From Megascapheus bottae (taxonomy: Eukaryota; Chordata; Mammalia; Rodentia; Geomyidae): DNA of 64,000 nt. Within the stretch, counting starts at the first letter, position 1. Each line of letters opens with the position of its first letter. Below the pieces are notes generated by a model. The model was not told where the DNA came from. It made no database searches and saw only the letters and a list, made by a program, of their open reading frames with translations. A program made the position numbers and the translations under genes. Location of the stretch: assembly GCA_024803745.1 (NCBI GenBank), contig JANJXV010001722.1:19551-83550 (forward strand), given 5' to 3'. This document shows positions 20,690 through 30,561 of the stretch, one piece after another.

Positions 20690-21778
20690 GATCCCCGGGG
20701 GACCCCAAACATTTCCCTCCACTTGGAGAAAGCCTGTGCGGAACATGAACATAAGTCCAGGCCACTCCATCTAAGAGATGGAGAGACACAGTGCTCACAC
20801 CCACAATTTCATCCTTGGATCCATTCCTGCCTCAAACCAGTCCTCTTTTTATTTTTGTCAGATACACTAGCCAATCCATCTGCACCTCACTTTTTTCCCC
20901 TCCTTGAGCGAATTTGAAAAAAAAAACAACTAATAAATGACCACACATATCCGGCACCTCTTTCTTGCTGCTACATTCTAAAAGAACTCTTCACTGTTAT
21001 CTACCATGTTGTCTATTCCTGGGGTTGGTGCTAGGCACTTCTTTCTGTCATCCCATCACACAGCATAGGGGCCCCCTCGGGTTCCTTGCCTGAACAAGCC
21101 TCATCATGTAATGGAACCCACATAGATTCCAACATCCCATGAGTTCCGACAATCCCCAACTCCCCACAGCTCATCGTTGCTGGGATTGCTGAGTTCTGAA
21201 TCTGAGCACTTGTCTGCTTGGTTTGCAGACTTCAGCACAAACCTTAAACAAGTGTCTCAGAAGTGATATAAAAAGCTTTCTTTGCAGCGGGTATCAGTGG
21301 GAAAAGGAGAGGCTCCTGTCCACAGTGTGCCTGCTCTGCCAGAACGCTCAGCAGCAGAGTCACTGTCTGACAAGAGCAGGACGAGAAAGTGTTAGAAGTC
21401 TGTCTGGGTGTGAGGCCGTCTTCAGTGGAATGAAGACATGCAGAAGGGAATGGAGAAAATGGTTGGTTCCGTCCATGGCATTCATGAACCTGTCGGATAT
21501 TACAGGACTAGAAGAACTCTGCCAAGGAGTTCACTTATCATTGCAGATTTTTTTCCTCCTCTTGTATATGTATGATATTCAAAGAGAGGATGTTAGGAGA
21601 AAAACGACACCAAAACAATGCTATTTATTTCTTTTGTGTGGGTATAGATCAAGCCTTCTTTTTTTCTCTCTTATTTCAGTTTTTATATACGTGGATGATA
21701 TTTTCTTTACAACAGGCTTGAGTTTGCCTAGTCTAGTCTTAACTATTCTGAAAATACTTTTATGTTATAATTGATAGA
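20690..21778. other. Unassigned sequence with a 183-codon open frame
   Basis: Unique-looking and fairly CpG-rich for this window between 21280 and 21500 (GCAGCGGG, GAACGCTC, GACGAG, GGCCGTC, TCCGTCC). The + frame 21223-21774 is open for 183 codons, but its C-terminal part is composition-driven and no family is recognised. Left uncalled as a gene. Confidence 0.4.
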
Positions 21779-21837
21779 GAAAAGAGAGACAGGAAGGAAA
21801 GGAAAGGAAGGAAGGAAGGAAAAAAAGGAAAGAAAGA
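21779..21837 (+). repeat. (GGAA)n / (GAAA)n purine tract
   Basis: GGAA and GGAAA units over about 58 bases with A-run interruptions. Confidence 0.9.
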
Positions 21838-22069
21838 TCAAGATTTTTAACTCTATATCCCCATACTTTAGCAAGAGATGTGGAACAATAATGTTTGGTA
21901 GGGAAAATTATTTTTTTAACTAGCCGTTTCTCAAATTCTGTTCCTATTTTGAGAGTCCCTGGAAGCTGTTTAGCCTCCCCTAACTACTTAGTGTACTGAA
22001 AGAGTGATCATTTTGTGGAGGTCATTTCCCTACCCCTCTTTCTATCTGACACTATGTTTATGGACTATG

Positions 22070-22375
22070 ACTCAGCCCAGCCAATCAACAGCTTCTAACC
22101 CTTCTCTGGTGTAGGTGATTGGTTCAAGGGTAGATGAGTGACATAAGCCCATCCAATCATAGTGAATCTTGGATATTTGGTGAGGACCATGGAGTGTACA
22201 GTGCTTTTCTCTGGGACTCTACAATGATGGAAACCACTGTGCAGACATGGATAAGAGAACTGCAGAGAAACAGAGCTGCAAAACAGTAAACTCAACTCTG
22301 TTTTGGCTCTCTGTAGCAAACCACACTTGAAATCCATCCTAATTCTGGACTTTTCTGTTGTCCAAGTCAGTAAAT
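22070..22375 (+). repeat. Old LTR-like repeat
   Basis: CAGCCAATCAACAGC, GGTGATTGGTTCAAGGGTAG, AGCCCATCCAATCATAGTGA and a 3' part with TTCTGGACTTTTCTGTTG and CAGTAAAT. The spacing of ATTGG and CCAAT motifs and the 3' end fit one old mammalian LTR-like family. The 100-codon minus frame over it is not a gene. Confidence 0.5.
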
Positions 22376-22400
22376 ACACACGCACACACACGCACACTCA
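22376..22400. repeat. Short (CA)n with CG steps
   Basis: ACACACGCACACACACGC-type run directly after the old repeat's end. Confidence 0.85.
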
Positions 22401-23500
22401 TTCTCTTGTTCATTTTATAGCCAATTGGAGTTTACTTTTTCATTCCTTGGAAGTCATGTAGGTAGAGTCCTACTTTCTTCCTCATGAACTTTTCTCCAGT
22501 GAGAGTTAACGCTTCAAAATTAAGTCAGTCCTTCCAGGTGGTGTGATTGACTTTAGCTGAAAGTGCAGGCTGCCTTTTGATCTTCTGGGAATTCTCCTTT
22601 CCTTTCCTGTAATCTGATCTGTCAGCATTTATTGAACGCTCACTTTGTTCTGAACCACAAAGCCAGATGCCCTGAGACGTCCCAGTAATAAGGGAGATTC
22701 CATCTCTAAGGTGCTGGCCGATAGCAAAAACAGAAGGAAAGCCTGAGCCATGGCTTAGGAAAGGAAGGTTTCTCCGGCTCCAACTGAACTGTGTGTCTTC
22801 TTGGGTCATCCATGTCCTTCTCTGAGCTTTTGCTTCTCACCTACAACATTCACCACTTACCTGGCTGACAATTCTTCAAGATCCTCCCCAGTGTATGCCT
22901 GCTGCCTCACTGCACATTTACAAATTATGGAAATGTTCTCGGTGTTGTCTGTGTTTGGACTACAGAGCCTCAGGCTTCCTAAGGCAGCCAACATTGGTTA
23001 AGAGTTGTGTTCTAGCAGTTGAAGATGTAACAGTGAATAGAAATAGTGGCAAACATAATCCCTCAGAGTTTATATTCTGGTGGGGGACTCAGATCATGTA
23101 CTGATGATAAGAGATACAGATCCATTTTCACGGCTTGCAGACTCTATATTGGACATGTCTGTCTTGGAATTGCCTTGTTATTGGTAACACCCAGATCAAT
23201 GCCCAACGCACTGCTGCAGCCTTTTACAGACATGCATGTAGTTCTGCTGGGCCGGGCTGAGGTTCAAGAGGGAGGCGTTAGTCTCCATGTTCTACCAGTT
23301 TTACTACTCCACACTTGAATGTCCATTTGTTTTTATGTTGTTAAAAAGTTTTATTTGTAGATTTCAAACAAATGATAAGATCACCGTGTGCAATCATTTT
23401 ACCCAAAAAAAATGGTCTCTTGGAAACAAATTATGAAAACATATATCTCGAGGCATAGTATTTTTTAAAAAAGTATATGGTTTTTTGGTTACTTGTCTTG
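22401..23500. other. Unassigned non-coding sequence
   Basis: No gene or clear repeat. A pyrimidine-rich stretch near 22800 and an A/T-rich stretch near 23330-23480 are unremarkable. Confidence 0.5.
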
Positions 23501-23506
23501 TTCTTT

Positions 23507-23722
23507 GATGCCAGTATTAGAGCTTGAACTCAGTCACACATTCTCTCCAAGGTTTGTTTGCTGGTTTTTGGTGGATGGAGGAGGCTCAGGGTTGGTGCTC
23601 AACTACTTCAGCTGTGCCCCTAATTGCAACTTTTTATTGCTTAATTGGAGAAAAGACTTTCTTGGATTTGTCTGCCCAGGCTGGATTTGAACGTGGAACC
23701 TCAGATCTCAGCCTCCTAAGCT
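23507..23722 (-). repeat. B1-headed SINE (antisense, diverged)
   Basis: GATGCCAGTATTAGAGCTTG, GCTTAATTGGAGAAAAGACT, TGCCCAGGCTGGATTTGAAC and CAGATCTCAGCCTCCTAAG. The middle is expanded by unrelated GG/TGG-rich sequence. The 125-codon + frame here is a shadow. Confidence 0.75.
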
Positions 23723-24189
23723 TCTCAAAGTCCAGGAGGGAGTCACGGACACTCGCCTTTCATCCTTTTCTTTGCCCACCCTTAGACACATGTGACCGGA
23801 CTGTGATGCTCGCCTTCCCTGTGTTTTCTGTCCATGAGCTTACTGTTTCAAGTTTCCCTGACACAGTGCTGAAATGCAAGATAAGCTTCGTTCAGCCCTG
23901 AGTTATGTGGCTGCCAACCACAGTTCAACGTTCATGAATCACAGTGTATTAGATAAAAGGTCTTTAAAGAGCAACACACAATAAACAAGGTTATGTATTG
24001 ATTGGCTGAACAAAATTCTGCAGCCAGGGGCAGGGAGGGAATCCTCCTACAAGGAATGGCTCAGGACTGGCTTACTGAGAGTTTGTGAAGTCCTGTACAG
24101 AACACTCAGAAGAGGCAGCCACTCGGCGTGCCAGCCTGTGTTAAGAGGGAAAGCAAAGCAGGACAAACGAAGGATGGCCGTGCTTAAAA

Positions 24190-24560
24190 GGGTGCTGTGT
24201 GCGTTGCTCTTTGTGTTTAGTTGCTGCTGGTGACTGGTCTGGCAGAGCAGGAGGGAAGTGGGTTGCAGTGGGAGAGGAGATAAGGTTGAGGAAATATTGG
24301 GGGCCATGCCCAGTAGGGCTTTGTGGTTTCCTGGGGATCAGGCTTTGTTCTGATTGCAATGGGAGCTGGTCATTGGAGAGGAGATGCATGGTGTGTCTGT
24401 TGTTTTTTTTTTCCCAAAGTCTTTCCAGCCATGGTGTGGTAGACAGGACAAGAGCCAAGAGATGGAGGCAGAGGGGGGAGATAGAGATAGGGGGACAGAG
24501 TGGGGAAGTCCATAAGGAGGCAGTGGTGGAGGGGACACGGGCAGGGGGCTCATGGTGGAT
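24190..24560 (+). repeat. Old mammalian interspersed repeat, family not named
   Basis: The order GAGATAAGGTTGAGGAAATA, GGGCCATGCCCAGTAGGGCT, TTGTTCTGATTGCAATGGGA and AGCTGGTCATTGGAGAG, then CATAAGGAGGCAGTGG, matches a common old interspersed repeat that I know by sequence but cannot name with certainty. It accounts for the 128-codon frame at 24199-24585. Confidence 0.45.
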
Positions 24561-24690
24561 CTTTTGTCATTGGCCTACTGCCTGAGCAGAGGATGCTGGG
24601 AGTCTGAAAGGCTCTTGCTTACTGCAAAAGTCCTTGAACTTGAAGCAATCAATTATCCTCCAAGTTCTGTGAGTGCACCTTGGTCTGGTG

Positions 24691-24746
24691 TTCTCTCTCT
24701 CTCTCTCTCTGTCTCTTCCTCTCTCCCTCCCTCCCTCCCTCTCCCT
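24691..24746 (+). repeat. (CT)n / (CCCT)n tract
   Basis: TTCTCTCTCT-type run turning into CCCTCCCTCCCT over about 55 bases. Confidence 0.95.
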
Positions 24747-24789
24747 GTACCATGTTCCTCCTGAGAGGAAGCTATAAATAAACAAAGAT

Positions 24790-25140
24790 CTGCTCTCATT
24801 GGGGAAACAGTGCTTGGAGCCGCCTTCCGGATACATTAATAATTACCCTCTTGTTGCCCCCAAATTAATCTTGTTAGGAGACAGCTTTGCCACCAGAAGG
24901 AGTCTAATCACCAGATAATCCCAGGGCTCAAATATCCTGTAATCACCAGTGAAGCTTTCTCATGGCCGTAGCGGTCACAAAGGGGGCAAAGGACCCCTCT
25001 GACACACGCTTTCCCAGGCAAATCCATTGCAGTGATTTAGGGGAGACAGTGTTTGTTTTAAAATCTAAGGATCTGAATTCTTCACGGACGGAGCCACGCT
25101 TGCATGTCATTTGGACAGATTGGATGCAAAGAACAAAAGA
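24790..25140. other. Candidate regulatory / conserved block
   Basis: Unique sequence rich in factor-like strings: ACATTAATAATTACC, CAAATTAATCTTG, TCTAATCACC, CAGATAATCCC (GATA and bicoid/OTX types) and GGGCAAAGGA (nuclear-receptor DR1/HNF4 type, 24984-24993). CpGs survive in GGCCGTAGCGGTCAC and CACGGACGGAGCC. An open frame from 24962 covers part of it but is not recognised as a protein. Confidence 0.3.
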
Positions 25141-25231
25141 AAATTCAGATTCAAAGAGAAGGCATGAGAATCCAAGCCTCACTACTTCCTTAGAGGTCGT
25201 AGAGGAGGAGGAAGAAGTACTCGTGGAGTCT

Positions 25232-25310
25232 GTATTTCATTCATTCACTCATTCATTGTGTCTTAGACATCTACTATGTGTCAGGTGTCGTTTCGGCATT
25301 GTGCCGAAGG
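25232..25310 (+). repeat. Old mammalian repeat trace with small hairpin
   Basis: CATTCATTCACTCATTCATT followed by ACATCTACTATGTGTCAGG resembles a common old repeat ending. Inside it TTCGGCA (25292-25298) and TGCCGAA (25302-25308) form a 7-bp hairpin with a 3-base loop. Confidence 0.45.
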
Positions 25311-25439
25311 CCACGTGATTTGCTTCCCTGACAGATTTACAATCATTTAATTAAGATTCGAAGAATTGGTGCCCAGGGTGGAACACAAAACTCTGGAGTC
25401 AGGTGGTGTTCAAAACTTAACCCCGGTGGCCAAGTAGTA

Positions 25440-25620
25440 GTTGTGGGACTGTCCTTGGGTTTGAACTCAGGACCTGGGCCTTGAGACTCTTTGTGCTCAA
25501 GGTTACCACTGCAGCCACAAAGTAACATCTGGCTTTTTCCGTTGATGTGGTACTGAGTTATCAAACCCAGGGTTTCGTGCATGTTAGGCCAGCACTCTAC
25601 CACCAGGCCACATTCTCAGC
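25440..25620 (-). repeat. IDL-Geo SINE (antisense)
   Basis: GTCCTTGGGTTTGAACTCAG, TGCTCAAGGTTACCACTG, TTATCAAACCCAGGG (inverted box B) and GCACTCTACCACCAGGCC. The 3' microsatellite begins where the 5' end of the SINE stops. Confidence 0.82.
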
Positions 25621-25755
25621 CCTTTCCTTTCCTTTCCTTTCCTTTCCTTTTCTTTCCTTTCCTTTCCTTTCCTTTCCTTTCCCTTCCTTTCCCTTCCCTT
25701 CCCTTCTCTTCCCTTCCCTTCCCTTCCCTTCCCTTTCCTCCCCTCCCCTTTCCTC
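25621..25755 (+). repeat. (CCTTT)n / (CCCTT)n tract
   Basis: About 135 bases of CCTTT pentamers changing to CCCTT. The Phe/Leu/Pro and Arg/Lys/Gly frames over 25547-25807 are produced by it. Confidence 0.95.
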
Positions 25756-26057
25756 AGTTTCCCCCTGCCATCCCCACCCACTAGTTCATAGGTCATTTTC
25801 CGCATAGTGTATACTGAATAGTATAGTTGGATTTGCTCATTCTCTCTCTCTCCCTTTTTACAATCCCTCTCTACTCCCCCCAGAAAAAAATGAAAGTAAA
25901 ATCAAATACCAGTACCACCACTACCAATATCAACAACATGTTTCCATTTCCTTAAATAGTATTTCAATAAGTGTCTATAGTGTTCAGAGAAGTTACACCT
26001 TAGGGTTCCTCCCCTAAGGGTCTCAAGCTCTAGTCTATGTGTAAATGCCTCAGTCCT

Positions 26058-26248
26058 ATTTGTATTTGGATATTTGAAATTTGATAGGGAAGGGGGGAAA
26101 ACCAAGACGGGTAGGGGGTGTGTGGGGGGGAGAGAAATGGGTACCAAGACATGTGAAAGGGTATCAATGTATGTGAATTAATGCACCTTCTATCTGGCAA
26201 ATATCATGTAACCCTTTTACTAATTACAATAAAAAAATAAATAAATAA
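26058..26248 (+). mobile_element. 5'-truncated LINE-1 3' end (TSD)
   Basis: Bounded by an exact 15-bp duplication AAATGCCTCAGTCCT (26043-26057 and 26249-26263). It contains a G-rich polypurine tract near 26090-26131, a 3' untranslated stretch with ATGTAACCCTTTTACTAATT and an AATAAA-rich A tail. This is the layout of a 5'-truncated L1 insertion of about 190 bases. No coding part is left. Confidence 0.75.
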
Positions 26249-26589
26249 AAATGCCTCAGTCCTTAGCAGTTTCTCATATCCATCTATGAAGATCTAGAGA
26301 AAATATGTGCCATTTTGGGTTTATTCTTATTCATCCTCATGTGCCCTTTGTTTTCCTGCCTTATAAGAGACTTAATCAAGCTTTCCTAGATTTAAATGAA
26401 GAACCGTTACTTTTCCTTCCATGGGATTTCTTTTCATTTTATTTTTTCTTTTAGCAAAGCTCCTCATTAGAAAATAAAGAGCTTGTATTTGAGAGTTAGG
26501 ACTAACATTTGTCACTCTAGACCAAGTGCTGAGAAGCAACTTGTATTCAGGTAGAATATTCTAGTGGGTAGTAATAACTAAAAGTTAAG

Positions 26590-26735
26590 TACTTATTATA
26601 ACTAAGCACACTGCTAACACTGAATGGTTGTTGTTTACTATTTAATCCTTACTACCACCCTGGGGAATATTCATTTGCTTGCTTAGCAGATGTGGAAATG
26701 GAGGCTCTTTGTGAATGAGTGGTGGAATAACTTTT
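26590..26735 (-). repeat. MIR-like SINE remnant (antisense)
   Basis: TTAATCCTTACTACCACCCT, then GCAGATGTGGAAATGGAGGC, follows the antisense MIR order (tattatccccattttacaga / gaggaaactgaggc). Confidence 0.55.
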
Positions 26736-27212
26736 AAAATTCATGCGATGTGATTTTGTTGCCTACTTTTTTAGACATTGGAACACAGCTTCCCTGGCTT
26801 ATAAAAATCCCAATGAAATAATTTGAAACCATTGCAAACATTCCAAATCATTACATGGCTACAGGGCTAGCAGTTTGTCTCTATTCCTAGGAACAGATTT
26901 AACGTACAGGAAAAAAAAAGTTTCTGAATAAGTGAATGATGAATGAATAAAGGCAAAGGCAAAGGGCTGACGATGCAGCCCACGTCTAGCCACTTCAGTT
27001 TAAAAGAATCAGTTTTACCTCACTGAACAGCAAAGGCAATTTTTTTGTTGGAATCAAATATCCTCCTTTATTGGAATCGTATTTTGGTAAGTGTACCTGG
27101 CCTTGGGGAATTGGGACCCTCGCTTGAACCCCTTTATCTGCCCACATTATCTCAGCCTTGCTATTTCCTGGATGTCTTCTTAGGCTCAATCACACACTAA
27201 GAACACCATTTT

Positions 27213-27330
27213 GAGATGGGCATGGCTCATCCCTGTAAATTTAGCTACTTAAGAGGCGGAGATCAGGAAATTGCTATAAAAGGCCAGCCAGATTGGAAAG
27301 AGTTCCTGAGTATCTCAGTCAGTGGCACAC
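27213..27330 (+). repeat. Truncated B1-type SINE
   Basis: GGGCATGGCTCATCCCTGTA, TAGCTACTTAAGAGGCGGAG and AGGCCAGCCAGATTGG form a B1-like head; the rest is degraded. Confidence 0.6.
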
Positions 27331-28285
27331 ATTTGGCACCCCCATTTGAGCCATTTAGGTTTGCTTTAAAACCATCAGTTTTCCTTCATTGAGCATCAGT
27401 AGAGATTCATTCATTCATTCACTCACTTATTCAGCACTGTAGCTGGGTATGATACTTCCTCTCATCGCCAGGGACCCTAGGCAAGTGCACAGTGGAGTAT
27501 CACAACTTGGGCAGGCCCCTGACTTAATGTAGGACCCTATGTTGACCAGTAACCAGCACATGAATGAGCTGGAGGCACGCATGACCCCAGCAGTTGAGTA
27601 CCTAGCTAGCAACTGTGAGGCAAATAAATAACTAAGAACAAGAATACCATTTTGAGGGCTCCAGATGTTCTATTGCTATTAGTTTCCACCCCCATGACAC
27701 ACTCGTGTATACACACACACGCATGCACGCACACACACGCATGCACGCACACTCATACCCCTTAGTATATGTAGATTACTTGAAGGGCCCTTCATATACC
27801 CCCTAAATGCATTTCTCTATGGAATAAAGAAATCTCCTATGTGAGCAGCAGCTGGTGAGGCACACCCCACCCCTTGCCACTCTGTACTAGTCCAGCATCT
27901 TGTAAACATCTGTGAAGCAAGGTGAGAGATCTGGGGAGGAGGGAGGGCTGGAATTTGAAATCGGTGCATTTGTATCTCCTTATCATCCATGTCCCCAGGA
28001 ACCAAGTGAGGGTACCCCCATCAAAACGAAGCACACAATTCCTCAAGAGCGGTCTTCAGGTTAAGGAGTTGGCCTGGAAGAGGTCATGCATGGGCTGGAG
28101 TCTCCAGAAGGTTCAGGGAGCATGAGAGTTCAGTGTGTTGAAGTCAGTGAGAGAGGAGAGCCTTTGGTTTCACCTCTGGTTCGCTTCCTTATTGTCTGAA
28201 CTCCACATTTCTTGTGGTGTGTGGTGTTTGTTTATGGACTCCGGTACAGTAAGGTAAAAAAGAAAATCATGCCTTTTTAGAATTA
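27331..28285. other. Unassigned sequence with a (CA)n/(GCAC)n tract
   Basis: No gene seen. A Z-DNA-prone alternating run (ACACACGCATGCACGCACAC type) lies at 27711-27758. Small frames on both strands between 27817 and 28125 are shadows of one another. Confidence 0.55.
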
Positions 28286-28289
28286 AAAT

Positions 28290-28395
28290 GAGGTAGAAGT
28301 TGTGGCTTCCTCTACTAACTACCTTCCTGAGCCTCAGTTTCCTCATCTGTAAAATGACAACGAACACTAGCCAACTGGTTGGGATTGCTTAAGGG
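28290..28395 (+). repeat. MIR SINE remnant
   Basis: GAGCCTCAGTTTCCTCATCT followed by GTAAAATGACAA is the hallmark MIR core in sense orientation. Confidence 0.75.
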
Positions 28396-28446
28396 TGAGG
28401 CAGTGAAAAAAAAACCTGGGTTTTCAAGTTTGCATCTCCTTCTCTT

Positions 28447-28473
28447 TTGAAAGTTTCAAAAGGAAACTTTCAA
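28447..28473. repeat. Perfect 11-bp inverted repeat
   Basis: TTGAAAGTTTC (28447-28457) and GAAACTTTCAA (28463-28473) are exact reverse complements around AAAAG. Confidence 0.8.
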
Positions 28474-28858
28474 CCTAGTTCAGAGTTAATACCAATTTCA
28501 TATCCGATATCTGATGCCTGGAGGGAGTTGAAAACCCAATTCAGGTTGCTTTAACTGCAAGAGAGATTTTACAAGCGCTCCGAGATTCAAGATGGAATGA
28601 TGTCTCCACCAACCCATGGGAGGTTGCAAGTATCATCCATGGGAAATGTGTGTAATGCACTAGATGTGATAGTTTAAGGATAAAGTGCTTATCGAATTGT
28701 TTCTTTACCCTCTGATAACATGGCCAAGAACTCACATGTGGGACAACACCCCTCTGTATGTTCATCATCAAGGAAAGAGACCTACACTCAGAATTTAAAA
28801 TATAGCTTCTACTGAATTAAAAGTTTATTTTGTATAAAAATAGAGAATTAAAAATGTT

Positions 28859-29050
28859 GGGCTGGGAGTTTGGCCTAGTGGTTAAAGTGCTTGCCTAGCA
28901 TGCATGAAGACCCGGGTTCAATTCCTCGGTACCACATACATAGAAAAAAAGCCGGAAGTGGTGCTGAGGCTCAAGTGGTAGAGCTCTAGCCTTGAGAAAG
29001 TCCAAGGACAGTGCTCAGGCCCTGAGCTCAAGCCCAGGGCTGGCAAAAAA
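28859..29050 (+). repeat. IDL-Geo SINE, full length (TSD)
   Basis: A reference-quality copy. The left monomer has box A (TGGCCTAGTGG) and box B (GGTTCAATTCC). The link is CATACATAGAAAAAAAGCCG. The right Geo monomer has GCTCAAGTGGTAGAGCTCTA, CCTTGAGAAAGTCCAAGGAC and CAGGCCCTGAGCTCAAGCCC, then an A-run. Duplication AAAATGTT at 28851-28858 and 29051-29058. Probably transcribed by RNA polymerase III and mobilised by L1, as known for such SINEs. Confidence 0.93.
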
Positions 29051-29063
29051 AAAATGTTTCACT

Positions 29064-29065
<2 letters not shown>

Positions 29066-29109
<44 letters not shown>
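29066..29109 (+). repeat. (GT)n microsatellite
   Basis: About 22 perfect GT units between two SINEs. Confidence 0.97.
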
Positions 29110-29113
<4 letters not shown>

Positions 29114-29126
29114 ACATGCATACATG

Positions 29127-29290
29127 CTGGACCTGAGGCTTGAATTGAGAGCCTGGGTGCTGTCCTTGAACTTTTTTTTTTTCTGAAGCCTGGCACTCTA
29201 CCACTCGATCCACATCTCCACTTTTGGCTTTTTTTTTTTTGGTGGTTAATCTGAGGTAAGAGTCTCACTCCTGCCCAGACTGGCTTCACA
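29127..29290 (-). repeat. B1-headed SINE (antisense)
   Basis: ACCTGAGGCTTGAATTGAGA, CACTCTACCACTCGATCCAC, GTGGTTAATCTGAGGTAAGA and CTGCCCAGACTGGCTTC. The B1 head is cut short. Confidence 0.75.
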
Positions 29291-30499
29291 CTATGGCAGA
29301 GCTACCCATAGAGCAAGAAAGCCCACTTCCTGTAAGCAGTTACTTGCTGCTCATCTCATTGGGTCAAATTGCAACCCATTTTCTGAGTCAATCAAAATGT
29401 CTTCTTGGAGTATGTGGGTTGTTTTGGGGGTGAAGGAATGAAGGGAGCCCAGTACGGCAGGTCTTAGACTGCAGATAGGCACGTACTACCACAGACCTCT
29501 TCAACTGCACCCCTCACCCCTGTGTGAGATGGGAGAATCCAAAGGGAATGCAGACTTGAAAGAGAGTCTTCCACCCCTCCACTCCTCCCAAAAGTTAAAA
29601 GGAATCACAAATGTGAGATGCAATTAATATGAAGGTGTGGGACCGAATGACTCCCTCTGGCCAGAAATTGATGAAACCCTCCCATCCCCCAGCCAGTTAG
29701 TTCCCGGTAGAACCCGACCTCAGCCTCCTTTTCTTCACAGACATGGACACCAGGCCTTTAGTTTCAAGGAGCCTGCATCTTATTTTATTACTACTTCCCT
29801 CGCTTTGATATGATTGATTTTTCTATTTAAGAGCAGAAAAAAAGCCACAAAGCAAAAGCAAAATGCATGCCTAACCTTTTAATAATTATATTTCTGTTGT
29901 TTAGGTCATTCAGGAAGCAATATGAACTTGTGTGTGTGTGTGCACACGCATGCATGCTGGTACAGTGATTGTGTCTGTGTGTTGTGTGTACCAGGAGGTA
30001 GTGAGATTGTGTGTATTGTATGTCTACATCCCTAGTTGAATATGTATTCACGTATGTGGGCCTGTCTCATGTCTTCAGATGTCTGTGTATCTCAGGATTT
30101 AAGGGCAAGCCTAGATGCATGCAAATCACAACTTTGCTGTTAAGTTATAGGTTTGTTTGTATCATGTGTGCATTTGTGAGTATGTGAGCTCCTTAGGGCA
30201 GGCACATGTAAGTTTTGCGTTTGGATGTATACGTAAGCACCTGAGTAGATTTGCTTGCTTTTCACAGATGTACTCAGACACATAAGAATATGTACGCATG
30301 TGTGAACAGGGGTGTGTCACATCAATACTTGGGTTGAAAGCCTTTGAATAGAAGCTTGTGTTAGTGAGCATCATTAGCAGTTGTACATCTGTTGTGCTTG
30401 GGTCCATCTGAGGGGAGTATTTGAGGTGTGTGTGTGTGAGAGAAAAAGAGGGGCAGAGGTCTTCAGTTGATTTTTATCTTTGTCTTCTATTACTTCTTG
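29291..30499. other. Unassigned non-coding sequence
   Basis: No gene seen. TG-rich imperfect tracts near 29930-30020 and a TGTG/GAGA run near 30427-30450 are the only structure noted. Confidence 0.55.
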
Positions 30500-30561
30500 G
30501 ACCAAATACGTTCTGCTTTGCTTCTTTGTCATCATGCTTTGTAAGCAGAATGTATTTGGTC
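30500..30561. other. Near-perfect 62-nt hairpin (pre-miRNA-like or MITE-like)
   Basis: ACCAAATACGTTCTGCTT (30501-30518) pairs with AAGCAGAATGTATTTGGT (30543-30560) at 17 of 18 positions. The one exception is a G:T, which would be a G-U pair in RNA transcribed from the + strand. One more G-C pair closes the stem, and the loop is 24 nt. It matches no SINE seen here. It could be a microRNA-like precursor, a palindromic miniature transposon or chance. Confidence 0.45.

Noticed and set aside
24199..24585. 128-codon + frame
   Set aside because: It lies inside an old interspersed repeat and continues into a purine-rich stretch.
25621..25755. Proline/phenylalanine-rich small protein frames
   Set aside because: Translation of the (CCTTT)n tract in three phases.
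28859..28935. tRNA gene suggested by box A and box B
   Set aside because: The sequence is the left monomer of a SINE with a linked Geo monomer, A tail and duplication. The acceptor stem and anticodon arm of a functional tRNA are not kept.
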